64,000 nt of DNA from JAHQVK01 sp036788295 (GCA_036788295.1 DAIQNR010000022.1:5664-69663), one strand, 5' to 3'. Shown: positions 24,293 through 32,956, numbered from the stretch's first letter. Made by a program: numbers and translations. Notes: generated from the letters alone by a model not told the origin.

Positions 24293-25717
24293 ATGTCCGG
24301 GTTCCTGCTCTTCTGCCTGCTGTGCCTCGGGGCCCTCCCAGTGATGCTGGCCTGGTACACCGGCGTCGAGCTCATCGGCCCGCTCCTGTGGCGGGCGCGG
24401 CTGCTCGGCCAAGCGCACCGGGGCCCCCGGGCGCTCCCGGCCCACGTCGGCCTGGCGCTCTCGCCGTCGACCTCGCCCGAGGTGCGAGCGGCGCTCGACG
24501 AGGCGACCGCCAGCAGAGCGAGCCCCTACACCCGGGACTTCGCAGCCACCGTGGGCGGGCTGCCCGTGTACCTGCGGACCCAGGCCCGCGTCGTGGACAA
24601 ACGGGGCGGGATGGTCGGCATCCCTTACACGCTCGCCGAGCAGAACGAGACCCGGAGCGTCGTGGCCGTCTTCGCGGTGGTGGACCTGCGCGGCCGGGTC
24701 CCGAAGCGGCTGACCTTTCATGTGGACATCGGCGACGAGCAGCGGACCTTTGGCGACGAGGGCCTCGTCGCTGGGCTGCTCGACGGACAGACCCGGGGGC
24801 ACCTCGGGCGCGGGGATCGGCTGAGCTTGGTGGATCGTTTTCTTCTCCTCGAGTCCCCCTTTTTGCTCGCCGATCGATCGCCCGAGCCGGTCGTGGACCA
24901 GATCGCCCGGCTCGGGGCGCGGCTCGCCCGGGTGTGCGAACCCAAGGCCGGTCCCCCGGACATCGCCGCGCTGCTCGAAGAGAACCTCCGCCGTGACCTG
25001 AGCGAGCAGGTTCGAGCCGACGCGGCCGACCTGCTCATCGCCCGCTTCCCGAGCCGGGCCGACCGGGCCGCGGCCGCCGCCCTGGCCGACCGATCCGCGC
25101 TCGTCCGGTTCGCCGCCGCCCGCCACCTCGGGGACGAAGGGTTTCAGATCCTGGAGCAGGTCGCGTTCGACCGAGCCCAGGTCGGCTCCGCCGCCGATGG
25201 GCTCCGCCAGCGGGCGCTCCGGTTCCTCGTGCGAGAGTTTCCCCGGGAGCAAGTGCTGCCTCTGCTCGAGCGGGCGATCCGCTCCGGCCCCGATGCGCTC
25301 AGGCAGATCGCGATCCGCCAAGTGGGCGAGCTCGGCCATCGCCCGGCCGTGGCCTGGCTGGGCGCGCTCGCTCGAAGCCAAGAGACGGACACGGTCGCCG
25401 CCGGCTGCGAAGCCCTGGCCCGCATCGGCGATCCAGCCGGCGAGTCGCTGCTCATCGAGCTGCTCGACCGCCCGGAGCCGGTGGTCGTCCGGGCCGCGGT
25501 CGATGCGTTGGCCCAGATCGGCACCGTGGCTTCCGCCGCCCCGCTGTCGCGGCTGTTCGACCGCGCGTCCGAGCGGGACCTGCGCCTGTCGCTGGCGACG
25601 ACCCTTCAGCTCGTCCGGACCCGCGGCGCCCCCGAGGCGCTCGGCGCGCTGTCGCTCGTGGAGGAAGGGGCCGGCCAACTCGCGCTGAGCCCCCCCGACG
25701 TGGCCGAAGAGCGGTGA
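24293..25717 (+). CDS. membrane-anchored HEAT-repeat protein
   Basis: A 474-residue protein. The ATG at 24293 starts a hydrophobic N-terminal segment (GFLLFCLLCLGALPVMLAWY) that should anchor it in the inner membrane. Residues about 30-220 form a mixed domain I do not recognise (ALSPSTSPEVRAALDEA, YLRTQARVVDKRGG). From about 230 on, helical HEAT-like repeats follow, such as LRRDLSEQVRADAADLLIA, FAAARHLGDEG, DALRQIAIRQVGELGH, TVAAGCEALARIGD and VVRAAVDALAQIGT. HEAT repeats mediate protein contacts; phycocyanobilin-lyase-like and scaffold proteins have similar arrays. No catalytic residues stand out. It is 48 bp upstream of the biotin carboxylase gene on the same strand, but no functional link is evident. 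Confidence 0.72.
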   Translation: MSGFLLFCLLCLGALPVMLAWYTGVELIGPLLWRARLLGQAHRGPRALPAHVGLALSPSTSPEVRAALDEATASRASPYTRDFAATVGGLPVYLRTQARVVDKRGGMVGIPYTLAEQNETRSVVAVFAVVDLRGRVPKRLTFHVDIGDEQRTFGDEGLVAGLLDGQTRGHLGRGDRLSLVDRFLLLESPFLLADRSPEPVVDQIARLGARLARVCEPKAGPPDIAALLEENLRRDLSEQVRADAADLLIARFPSRADRAAAAALADRSALVRFAAARHLGDEGFQILEQVAFDRAQVGSAADGLRQRALRFLVREFPREQVLPLLERAIRSGPDALRQIAIRQVGELGHRPAVAWLGALARSQETDTVAAGCEALARIGDPAGESLLIELLDRPEPVVVRAAVDALAQIGTVASAAPLSRLFDRASERDLRLSLATTLQLVRTRGAPEALGALSLVEEGAGQLALSPPDVAEER

Positions 25718-25765
25718 GAAAAGGCCGCGCCGGGGGCGCGCGGTCGATGCTAGCCTCCGGCCCGC

Positions 25766-27112
25766 GTGCCGGGGTTTCGAACCATCTTCATCGCCAACCG
25801 GGGCGACGTGGCGGCCAGGGTGGCCAAGACCTGCGACCGCCTCGGCATCGAGCCGGTGTTCGGGGTCTCCGAAGCCGACCGGGACGCCCCCTACGTCCGC
25901 GGGCGAAGGTCCGTGGTCCTCGGCCCGCCGCGGCCGAAGGACAGCTACCTCGACCTCGAGCGGGTGGTGCAAGCGGCCCGGCAATCCGGCGCCTCCGCCG
26001 TGCACCCAGGCTGGGGGTTTCTCTCCGAAAACCCCCGGTTTGCCGCCCTCTGCGAAGCCCACGGCCTCGTGTTCATCGGTCCCCCCCCCCACGTGACCCA
26101 CCTGATGGGCCAAAAGACCCCGGCCAAACGGGCGATGCGAGCGGCGGGCCTCCCGGTGATCCCCGGTTCGGACGGGGTCCTCGAATCTCTTCGAGAAGCG
26201 GCCGAGGTGGCCGAATCGGTGGGCTACCCGGTGCTCTTGAAAGCGGAGTCCGGCGGCGGCGGCCGGGGGATGCGGATCGCGCGCAGCCCGGCCGAGCTCG
26301 GTCCTGCCTACGACGACGCCCGGGCCGAGGCCGCGGGCGCCTTCGGCGACGACCGGCTCTACCTCGAGCGGCTGCTCGAGCGCGGCCGCCACGTCGAGCT
26401 GCAAATCCTGGCCGACCGGTACGGGGGAGCGGTCGCGATCGGGGAGCGGGACTGCACGGTGCAGCGAAGCCACCAAAAACTCATCGAGGAGTCCCCAGCT
26501 CCGAGCCTCGACCCCAACGAGCGGGCCCGGGTGATGGACGCTTCGGTGCGGGCCGCGCGCGCCATCGGCTACGTCGGCGCCGGGACCTTCGAGTTCCTCC
26601 TCGACGACGAAGGGCATCTGAACTTCATGGAGATGAACACGCGGCTTCAGGTCGAGCACCCGGTGACCGAGGCCCGAAGCGGCCTCGACCTGGTCGAGGA
26701 GCAGATCCGGATCGCCGAGGGCCACGAAAACCGGGTTCGCGACGACCACCCGCTCGTCGGCCACGCGATCGAGTGCAGGATCAACGCCGAGGACCCTTCC
26801 CGAGGCTTTCTCCCCGCGCCGGGCCGACTCGAAGCCTTCGAGCCCCCGGTGGCAGAGGGGATCCGGGTCGATACCCACGCCGAGCCCGGCTACGTCATCC
26901 CTCCGCACTACGACTCGCTCATCGCGAAGGTGATAGCCCACGGCCCGACCCGGGCGGTGGCCATCGACCGGATGTTGGCGGCGCTGACCCGCTTCAGGGT
27001 GGAAGGCGTGCCCACCACCCTCCCGATGCACCTCGCCGTCCTCGGCTCGGAGGCTTTCCGCGCCAACACCCACGACACCGGACAGCTGCCCGGATGGCCA
27101 GGAGTTCGCTGA
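25766..27112 (+). CDS. biotin carboxylase subunit of an acyl-CoA carboxylase
   Basis: A 448-residue protein beginning with GTG. It carries all three biotin carboxylase domains: N-terminal IFIANRGDVAARVAKTC and VHPGWGFLSENPRFA; the ATP-grasp domain with glycine loop ESGGGGRGM (near 155), RHVELQILAD and the catalytic FMEMNTRLQVEHPVTE segment (near 290); and the C-terminal GHAIECRINAEDPSRGFLP, YDSLIAKVIAHG. Length is that of stand-alone AccC (about 450 aa), so the biotin domain is a separate gene here. It carboxylates biotin using bicarbonate and ATP. The next gene, one base away, is the carboxyltransferase, so they form one enzyme. Confidence 0.93.
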   Translation: MPGFRTIFIANRGDVAARVAKTCDRLGIEPVFGVSEADRDAPYVRGRRSVVLGPPRPKDSYLDLERVVQAARQSGASAVHPGWGFLSENPRFAALCEAHGLVFIGPPPHVTHLMGQKTPAKRAMRAAGLPVIPGSDGVLESLREAAEVAESVGYPVLLKAESGGGGRGMRIARSPAELGPAYDDARAEAAGAFGDDRLYLERLLERGRHVELQILADRYGGAVAIGERDCTVQRSHQKLIEESPAPSLDPNERARVMDASVRAARAIGYVGAGTFEFLLDDEGHLNFMEMNTRLQVEHPVTEARSGLDLVEEQIRIAEGHENRVRDDHPLVGHAIECRINAEDPSRGFLPAPGRLEAFEPPVAEGIRVDTHAEPGYVIPPHYDSLIAKVIAHGPTRAVAIDRMLAALTRFRVEGVPTTLPMHLAVLGSEAFRANTHDTGQLPGWPGVR

Positions 27113-27113
27113 C

Positions 27114-28835
27114 ATGGCCCACGTCCCGCTGGCTCCGATCGGGAGCCCAAAAGAGGCAGTGGTCGACCGACGCGGCTTCGAGGAGGAGCGGGCGGCGCTC
27201 GCCCCCATCGAGGCCCGAATCGAGGCCAACCGCGCCGAGGCCACCGCGGGCTGGGGACAGACCTACATCGACCGGGTCCACGCGAAGGGCAAACTCACCG
27301 CTCGCGAGCGCATCGACCGCCTGAAGGACCCCGGCAGCCGGATCTTCGAGACCGGGACCTTCGTGAACCACGGGCTGATCTTCGGCAAGCTCCGCGCGCC
27401 GGGGGCGGGGGTCGTGACCGCGTTCGTCCGCGTCGAGGCCCGATGGTGTGTCGTGATCGCCAACGACAACACCGTCGCCTCGGGGGCGTGGTGGCCAAAC
27501 ACCCCAGAGAAGATTGAGAGGGCGCAGTCGGTCGCGCTCCGTCTCCGCCTGCCGTGCATCTACCTCGTCGATTGCTCCGGGCTGTACCTCCCGGAGCAGG
27601 CGAGAAGCTTCGCCGGCGCCACCGGCGCGGGGCACATCTTCAAGATGAACAGCCGCCTCTCCGACGCCGGAGTGCCCCAGCTCGCTGGGGTCTTTGGCGA
27701 CTGCATCGCTGGCGGTGGATACATGCCGATCATCTCGGACCGGGTCTACATGACCGAGCAGGCCTACATGGTCATCGCCGGGGCGGCGCTCATCAAGGGC
27801 GCGAAGAGCCAGAAACTGACCAGCCTCGGCATCGGCGGGCCGGAGATCCACGTGCACGCTTCCGGCTGCGCCGACCACCGGGTCCCGGACGACGAGACCC
27901 TGCTTCGCTGCCTTCGGACCGAGGTCGCCCGCATGCCGAGCTCCGGGGTGGACTTTCACCGCGCCGGGGCGGGTCCGCTGGCCCCGGCCTTCTCCCCAGC
28001 GGAGCTCGCCGGGCTCATCCCGGCGGACCACCGGCAGGCCTACCCGGTGGAGCAGCTCCTGGCCCGCCTGGTCGATCAGAGCCTGTTTTGGGAGTTGATG
28101 CCCGAGATCGGGCGGGAGCTGGTGGTCGGCGTGGGCCGAATCGGCGGGCTGTACGCGGGAATCGTCACGAACCGGCAGGGCCTCGTCGCGTCCAAGACCG
28201 GCCACAAAGCCCCGGGCGGCATCCTGTACCGGGATGGGATCGCGAAACTCGCTGCGTTCTCCCGGGCCTGCAACGACGACGGACTCCCGATCCTGTGGCT
28301 TCAGGACATCTCCGGGTTCGACATCGGGGCCGAAGCGGAGGCGGCGGGCCTCCTCGGCTACGGCAGCAGCCTCATCCACGCCAACAGCACCCACTCGACC
28401 CCGATGTTCACGGTCCTGCTGCGAAAAGCCTCCGGCGCCGGCTACTACGCGATGAGCGGCCTGCCCTACGACCCGGTCGTGCAAATATCGACCGCGCTGT
28501 CCCGGCTGTCGGTGATGGAGGGTCGAACCTTGGCGATCGCCACCTACAACACCCGGCTCGACGATGACTTTCGCGTGGTCGCGGCGAACCCACGAGAGCG
28601 GGCCGAGATCGAGGCCGGAATGCAGCAGGTGGAGCGACGCATCGAGGCCGACATGGATCCGCTGCGGGCGGCGAGCGCCAGGGACACGGACGAGATCGTC
28701 CCGCTCGCCGAGCTGAGATCCTGGCTCGAGCTCTTCGTCGAAACGAGCTACCAAGCCACCGGGTATCGGCGGATCAAGAACAGTCGCATCTGGTCCCTGC
28801 ACGATCTCGCCGCGCTCCACGAGGGGCGGCCATGA
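27114..28835 (+). CDS. acyl-CoA carboxylase carboxyltransferase (beta) subunit
   Basis: A 573-residue carboxyltransferase that moves CO2 from carboxybiotin to an acyl-CoA. Both crotonase-fold halves are present: KLTARERIDRLKDPGS, VVIANDNTVASGAWW and GVFGDCIAGGGYMPIISD in the first; AKLAAFSRACNDDGLPILWLQDISGFDIG and GYYAMSGLPYDPVVQ in the second. The protein is longer than typical propionyl-CoA carboxylase beta (about 510-540) and its N-terminal pattern recalls methylcrotonyl-CoA carboxylase and glutaconyl-CoA decarboxylase alpha subunits. The acyl substrate cannot be fixed from motifs; the HMG-CoA genes that follow make a branched C5 or C6 acyl-CoA plausible (inference). It overlaps the biotin carrier gene by 4 bp. 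Confidence 0.9.
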   Translation: MAHVPLAPIGSPKEAVVDRRGFEEERAALAPIEARIEANRAEATAGWGQTYIDRVHAKGKLTARERIDRLKDPGSRIFETGTFVNHGLIFGKLRAPGAGVVTAFVRVEARWCVVIANDNTVASGAWWPNTPEKIERAQSVALRLRLPCIYLVDCSGLYLPEQARSFAGATGAGHIFKMNSRLSDAGVPQLAGVFGDCIAGGGYMPIISDRVYMTEQAYMVIAGAALIKGAKSQKLTSLGIGGPEIHVHASGCADHRVPDDETLLRCLRTEVARMPSSGVDFHRAGAGPLAPAFSPAELAGLIPADHRQAYPVEQLLARLVDQSLFWELMPEIGRELVVGVGRIGGLYAGIVTNRQGLVASKTGHKAPGGILYRDGIAKLAAFSRACNDDGLPILWLQDISGFDIGAEAEAAGLLGYGSSLIHANSTHSTPMFTVLLRKASGAGYYAMSGLPYDPVVQISTALSRLSVMEGRTLAIATYNTRLDDDFRVVAANPRERAEIEAGMQQVERRIEADMDPLRAASARDTDEIVPLAELRSWLELFVETSYQATGYRRIKNSRIWSLHDLAALHEGRP

Positions 28836-29377
28836 ACGCGATCGTTCGGTGGGAGGGCGGCCAGATGGTGCTCGCCGCTCCGGCGGTAGGGATCTGGCGG
28901 GGAGGCCCCTCCGTCGGCGAGCACGTCGGACCGGGTCGCTCGCTGGGCCACATCCTGGTGCTCGAACGGCCCTTCGCCGTGCTCGCGCCGGCCGAGGCCG
29001 CCGGATGGGTCCGAGCACGCGCCCAAGAGTTCGCCCCGGTCGGGTACGGAGAGCCGCTCCTCACCCTCGACCCCGACGCGCCGAGGTCCGTCGCCTCGGC
29101 GGCGATCGGCGAGCAGGAGCGGGGCCTGGTGCTGCGGGCGCCGCTGTCCGGCCGATACTACGGCCAGCCCCGCCCGGGGACGCCGCCTTTCGTCCGGGTG
29201 GGAGATGTGCTCGAGGCGGGGGCGTCGGTGGCTTTGCTCGAGGTGATGAAGACCTATCACCGCATCCTGTACGAAGGCCCGGCAATGCCGGCGCCGGCGC
29301 GGGTGGTGAAGATCCTGGTCGCCGACGACGAGGACGTGCAGGCGGGGCAGCCGCTGCTCGAGGTCGAGCCGGCCTGA
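28832..29377 (+). CDS. biotin carboxyl carrier protein of the acyl-CoA carboxylase
   Basis: A 181-residue protein with a C-terminal biotinyl/lipoyl domain (about 100-180). The likely biotinylated lysine is in LLEVMKTYHRI, a variant of the usual EAMKM motif, flanked by the hammerhead halves VLRAPLSGRYYGQP and VKILVADDEDVQAGQPLLEVE. The N-terminal 95 residues (MVLAAPAVGIWRGGP, VGEHVGPGRSLGHILVLERP) look like a second, degenerate hammerhead without a biotin lysine. Its ATG overlaps the carboxyltransferase stop (ATGA), so the subunits are coupled. It shuttles carboxybiotin between the two catalytic subunits. E-V-M-K occurs in functional carriers, so activity is likely. Confidence 0.88.
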   Translation: MNAIVRWEGGQMVLAAPAVGIWRGGPSVGEHVGPGRSLGHILVLERPFAVLAPAEAAGWVRARAQEFAPVGYGEPLLTLDPDAPRSVASAAIGEQERGLVLRAPLSGRYYGQPRPGTPPFVRVGDVLEAGASVALLEVMKTYHRILYEGPAMPAPARVVKILVADDEDVQAGQPLLEVEPA

Positions 29378-29560
29378 AGACCCATCGCGAACGATGTGCG
29401 GACACGCGGCTCGAATCGAGCGCGGCCTTGCGCCCCAAGTGACCGAAACTCCACGACGCGAAAACAGAACGCTTGGCGGCCGGCCGAGCAGGGGGGAAGG
29501 TCGCCCTCGCCCCGGGCCCGCGTCCGCCTTTGGACGAATCCCGAGGCGTCGAGACGGACC

Positions 29561-30616
29561 ATGCCGTTCATGAAACCCATCCGCGACGTTGGCATCGTAG
29601 GCCACGGGGCCTATGTGCCCCGGTTTCGCCTGCCGGCGAGCGAGGTCCGGAGGGTGTGGTTCGGCGGCAAGGGCCGGGCGCCGGTTCGGGAAAAATCGGT
29701 GCCTGGGCTCGACGAGGACGTCATCACGATGTCCATCGAGGCCGGCCGAAACGCGCTCCGCCGGGCCGAAATCGAGGGCGACCGCCTAGGCGCGGTCTGG
29801 ATCGGCAGCGAGAGCCATCCCTACGCGGTCAAGCCGAGCGGAACGGTCGTGGCCGAGGCCCTCGGGGCCGGCCCCGAGGTGCTCGCCGCGGACTTTCAGT
29901 TCGCGTGCAAAGCGGGCACCGAGGCCCTGCAGGGCGTGATCGCGCTCGTCGGGGCCGGGGAGCTGGATTTTGCGATGGCGGTGGGCATGGACACCGCCCA
30001 GGGGCGGCCCGGGGACGCCCTCGAACACACCGCCGGCGCCGGCGGGGCGGCGTTCGTGGTCGGCCCGGCCGAAGACGCGCTCGCGGTGTTCGAAGGCTCG
30101 GTCTCGGTGGCGACCGACACCCCGGACTTCTGGCGGCGCCCCGGCGCGAACTATCCCGAGCACGGGGCCCGGTTCACCGGAGAGCCAGCCTACTTCGGGC
30201 ACGTCGAGCGGGCGACGCGGAGCCTCTTGTCGAGCCTCGGGGCGAGCCCGGGGGACTTTCGGTACGCGGTCTTCCACCAGCCGAACACGAAGTTTCCCGA
30301 AAAGGCGTCCAAGGAGCTCGGCTTCTCGCTCGACCAGATCCGTGTGGGCCAGCTCGCGGACCGCATCGGCAACACCTATGCCGGAGCGGCGCTCATCGGC
30401 TTCTCCGCGGTGCTCGACGAGGCCCAGCCCGGCGACCGGGTCCTCGTGGTCGCCTTCGGCAGCGGCGCCGGGGCCGACGCTTTTTCGTTTCGAGTGACCG
30501 AGAGGGCGCCGGAGCGGGCCGCGGCCGCGCCCACCACGATGCAATACATTGGCCGTCGGGCTCCGCTCGACTACGCGATGTACGCTCGGCACCGGGGCAA
30601 GATCACCATCCGCTGA
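29561..30616 (+). CDS. archaeal-type hydroxymethylglutaryl-CoA synthase
   Basis: A 351-residue member of the archaeal/PksG-like HMG-CoA synthase group, which condenses acetyl-CoA with acetoacetyl-CoA to HMG-CoA. The catalytic triad is readable: Glu84 in GSESHPYA, nucleophile Cys116 in FQFACKAGTEAL, and His239 in VFHQPNTKFPEKA. IGNTYAGAALIGFSAVLD and AFGSGAGADAFSF are further family motifs. Length fits the short archaeal form rather than eukaryotic synthase (about 470-520). The next two genes are a thiolase and a DUF35 protein; in archaea these three proteins form one channelling complex. ATG 29561 was chosen over 29570; 183 bp upstream are free for a promoter. Confidence 0.9.
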   Translation: MPFMKPIRDVGIVGHGAYVPRFRLPASEVRRVWFGGKGRAPVREKSVPGLDEDVITMSIEAGRNALRRAEIEGDRLGAVWIGSESHPYAVKPSGTVVAEALGAGPEVLAADFQFACKAGTEALQGVIALVGAGELDFAMAVGMDTAQGRPGDALEHTAGAGGAAFVVGPAEDALAVFEGSVSVATDTPDFWRRPGANYPEHGARFTGEPAYFGHVERATRSLLSSLGASPGDFRYAVFHQPNTKFPEKASKELGFSLDQIRVGQLADRIGNTYAGAALIGFSAVLDEAQPGDRVLVVAFGSGAGADAFSFRVTERAPERAAAAPTTMQYIGRRAPLDYAMYARHRGKITIR

Positions 30617-30628
30617 GGGAAAGACGGC

Positions 30629-31786
30629 ATGCGAGAGGTTTATGTGGTCGGGGTCGGCCAGACGAAGGTGGCAGAGCACTGGGATCGGTCGATTCGGCAG
30701 CTCGGAGTGGAAGCGACGCGGGCTGCGCTCTTCGACGCCGGGCTCGACCGCGCCGACGCGATCTTCGTAGGCAACATGCTGTCCGGTGAGATCTCGGGGC
30801 AGCAGCACCTCGCGACCCTGATCGCCGACCACGCCGGTCTGGTTGGCATCGAGGCGCTGAGGGTCGAAGCGGCCTGCGGCTCGGGCGGGGCCGCGTTTCG
30901 CGCCGCCTACGCCGAAGTAGCGAGCGGGCTGAGCGAAACCGCGCTTGCGGTCGGGGTGGAGAAGATGACCGACCGACCGGGGCCGGAGGTCACCGCCGGG
31001 CTCGCTTCGGCCGCCGACGCCGACTACGAGGCTCGGATGGGCCTGTCCTTCGTGGCCATCAACGCCCTGCTCATGCGGCGCTACATGTTCGAGCACCGGG
31101 TCGCCCACCAGGACTTCGCCCCGTTCGTCGAAAACGCGCACGAAAACGCCCTCCTGAACCCCTACGCGATGTTCCCAGCCCCGGTGACGAAAGAAGAGTT
31201 CTCCCGGTCGCCGATGGTCGCCGACCCCATCACCGTGCTCGACTGTTCGCCGGTGTGCGACGGAGCGGCCGCCGTGCTGCTGTGCTCCGCCGATGTCGCC
31301 CGCGGGCTCGGCCGCCGCTTGGTGCGGGTTCGGGCCTGCGCGGTGGGCACCGACACCCTCGCGGTGCACGACCGGCGCGACCCGCTGCGGCTCGAGGGGG
31401 TTGCGAGGAGCACCCAGCGAGCGTACGAGGCGGCCGGAGTTCGTCCGGCCGACATCGACCTCTTCGAGCTTCACGACGCGTTCTCCATCATCTCCGTGCT
31501 CTCGCTCGAAGCGGCCGGCTTCGCGGAGCCGGGCCTCGGGGTGCGGCTCGGAGCTGAAGGCGCGATCCGCAGAAACGGCCGCATCCCGATCAGCACGTTC
31601 GGGGGCCTCAAGGCCCGCGGCCACCCGGTCGGCGCCAGCGGAGCCTACCAGCTGGTGGAGCTCGCCCTGCAGCTTCGCGGCGATGGCGGTCCGCTCCAGA
31701 TCCAAAACGCCCGGATCGGCATGGCCCAGAGCATCGGCGGCAGCGGCGCGACCGCCATCACCACCGTCCTCGAGGCGGCCCAGTAA
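30629..31786 (+). CDS. thiolase, acetoacetyl-CoA-forming (archaeal/SCP2 type)
   Basis: A 385-residue thiolase. The acyl-accepting cysteine is Cys83 in EAACGSGGAAFRAA; ELHDAFSIISVLSLE and GGLKARGHPVGASGAYQLVEL are the later motifs with the active-site histidine. The second cysteine usual in biosynthetic thiolases is absent (AQSIGGSGAT at that position), as in the SCP2/archaeal acetoacetyl-CoA thiolase subfamily. It follows the HMG-CoA synthase gene by 12 bp and precedes the DUF35 gene by 11 bp, the arrangement of archaeal mevalonate-pathway operons, so it probably supplies acetoacetyl-CoA to the synthase within a complex. Beta-oxidation-type use is the alternative. Confidence 0.88.
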   Translation: MREVYVVGVGQTKVAEHWDRSIRQLGVEATRAALFDAGLDRADAIFVGNMLSGEISGQQHLATLIADHAGLVGIEALRVEAACGSGGAAFRAAYAEVASGLSETALAVGVEKMTDRPGPEVTAGLASAADADYEARMGLSFVAINALLMRRYMFEHRVAHQDFAPFVENAHENALLNPYAMFPAPVTKEEFSRSPMVADPITVLDCSPVCDGAAAVLLCSADVARGLGRRLVRVRACAVGTDTLAVHDRRDPLRLEGVARSTQRAYEAAGVRPADIDLFELHDAFSIISVLSLEAAGFAEPGLGVRLGAEGAIRRNGRIPISTFGGLKARGHPVGASGAYQLVELALQLRGDGGPLQIQNARIGMAQSIGGSGATAITTVLEAAQ

Positions 31787-31797
31787 GGAGGCGAGCG

Positions 31798-32199
31798 ATG
31801 GACGTTCCCCGGCAATGGCGCTTGAAGCGCCCGTTCTATCGGCTCGAAGGGGTTCGCTGCGCGAGCTGCGGCACGGTGTGCTTTCCGCCCCGCGAGCTGT
31901 GCTCGACCTGCCGCTCGGATCAGCTGAGTCCGGAGGCGCTCTCCGGGCTCGGAGAGATCTACTCCCACTCTCGGGTGTACTCGGCCCCGAGCGGCGCGGA
32001 AGCGGCGGCCCCCTACGACGTGGCCCTGGTGCGCCTCGAAGAAGGACCGATGGTTTCAGCCCGGCTCACCGACGCCGAGCCGGACGAGATCGCGATCGGC
32101 GCCCGGGTCGAGATGGTCACCCGCCGGCTCGGAGAAGACGGCCCCGAAGGGATCCTCATCTACGGCTACGCGTTTCGGCCGGTGTTCGGCCCCGGCTGA
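31798..32199 (+). CDS. DUF35 Zn-ribbon/OB-fold acyl-CoA-binding protein
   Basis: A 133-residue protein. An N-terminal helix is followed by a rubredoxin-like zinc knuckle with Cys21, Cys24, Cys35 and Cys38 (CASCG and CSTCRSD), then an OB fold (GEIYSHSRVYSAPSG, DVALVRLEEGPMVSARLTD, VEMVTRRLGEDG). In archaea DUF35 proteins bridge thiolase and HMG-CoA synthase and bind the pantetheine arm. Here the gene ends the same three-gene set and has a GGAGG-like site (taaggaggcg) just upstream of its ATG. Role as the scaffold of the adjacent enzymes is strongly suggested by this context. Confidence 0.9.
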   Translation: MDVPRQWRLKRPFYRLEGVRCASCGTVCFPPRELCSTCRSDQLSPEALSGLGEIYSHSRVYSAPSGAEAAAPYDVALVRLEEGPMVSARLTDAEPDEIAIGARVEMVTRRLGEDGPEGILIYGYAFRPVFGPG

Positions 32200-32227
32200 G
32201 GGCCCGGGTCGAAACGAGCTGGGCCGG

Positions 32228-32956
32228 CTACGCGCGCAGCGGGGCAGCGGCCGCCTCGAGGGCGGGCAAGAGCAGGCCGGGCTTGCGAACCCAATAGAAG
32301 TGCCCGCCTTCGACGGCGCGCTGCTCGAAGCGCCCGGTGGTCAGCCCGGCCCACGCCTCGAGGCCGGCCGCGTCGAGGTACGGGTCGTCCTCGCCGCGGA
32401 GGGCGGTGATCGGGCACGAAAGCGGCGGCCCATCGTGAAACTGGTAGGCGACGAGCGCGCGAAAGTCCTCTCGGAGCACCGGGAGGAACAAGCCGCGAAG
32501 GTCATCGTCTTCGAGCCACTCCGCGTCTTCGCCTCCCCACCGGCGAAGCTCGGCGGCGAAGGTCGGGTCGTCGTCCTCGTGCCCGGTGAGGTACGCCCGG
32601 TCGAGCTGGGGCCCGCGGTGGCCGGACACCACGAGGTGGGCCGGTGGAGCCTTCCTGGCCACCTCGAACGCGAGCAGCGCGCCCATGCTGTGCCCAAAGA
32701 ACACCGCCGGGCGCGCGGCCGCCCGGGTCAGCTCCTTGACCAGCACCGATACGAGCGGCTCGAGCCGCCACCGCGGAGACTCCCCGAGCCGGCGCCCTCG
32801 GCCGGGCAGCTCGAGCGGCCGAAGGGCGATCCACGGGGGGAGGCGCTTTTGGAGGGGCCGCATCGCCTCCGCCGAGGCCCCGGCGTAGGGAAACGCGAAG
32901 ATGTCCACCTCGACTTCGGGCCCGAGCTGGTCATCCAAGGGAAACCACGGAGACAT
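32228..32956 (-). CDS. type II thioesterase (alpha/beta hydrolase)
   Basis: A 242-residue GrsT/TEII-like hydrolase: IFAFPYAGASAEAMRPLQKRL at the start, nucleophile Ser in FFGHSMGALLAFEVA near residue 85, Asp in LRGEDDPYLDAAGLEAW, and His in VEGGHFYWVRKPG. TEIIs clear wrong acyl groups from carrier-protein arms of PKS/NRPS lines or release short-chain products. No PKS or NRPS gene lies in the window, so it must act in trans on a remote assembly line or on CoA/ACP thioesters of the adjacent acyl-CoA block. It is convergent with the DUF35 gene (28 bp between stops). The second ATG (MSPWFPL) was chosen; six codons upstream are also open. Confidence 0.85.
   Translation of the reverse strand: MSPWFPLDDQLGPEVEVDIFAFPYAGASAEAMRPLQKRLPPWIALRPLELPGRGRRLGESPRWRLEPLVSVLVKELTRAAARPAVFFGHSMGALLAFEVARKAPPAHLVVSGHRGPQLDRAYLTGHEDDDPTFAAELRRWGGEDAEWLEDDDLRGLFLPVLREDFRALVAYQFHDGPPLSCPITALRGEDDPYLDAAGLEAWAGLTTGRFEQRAVEGGHFYWVRKPGLLLPALEAAAAPLRA

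Noticed and set aside
24143..27244. 1033-codon minus-strand open frame
   Set aside because: It runs antisense to the methyltransferase, HEAT and biotin carboxylase genes, which carry recognisable motifs; no domain is seen in the antisense product.
32197..32230. Bidirectional terminator between the DUF35 and thioesterase genes
   Set aside because: Only a short GGCCC/GGGCC pairing with a long loop and no T-tract on either strand; too weak to list.
32228..32956. Natural-product gene cluster signalled by the type II thioesterase
   Set aside because: No condensation, adenylation, ketosynthase or carrier-protein domain occurs nearby.
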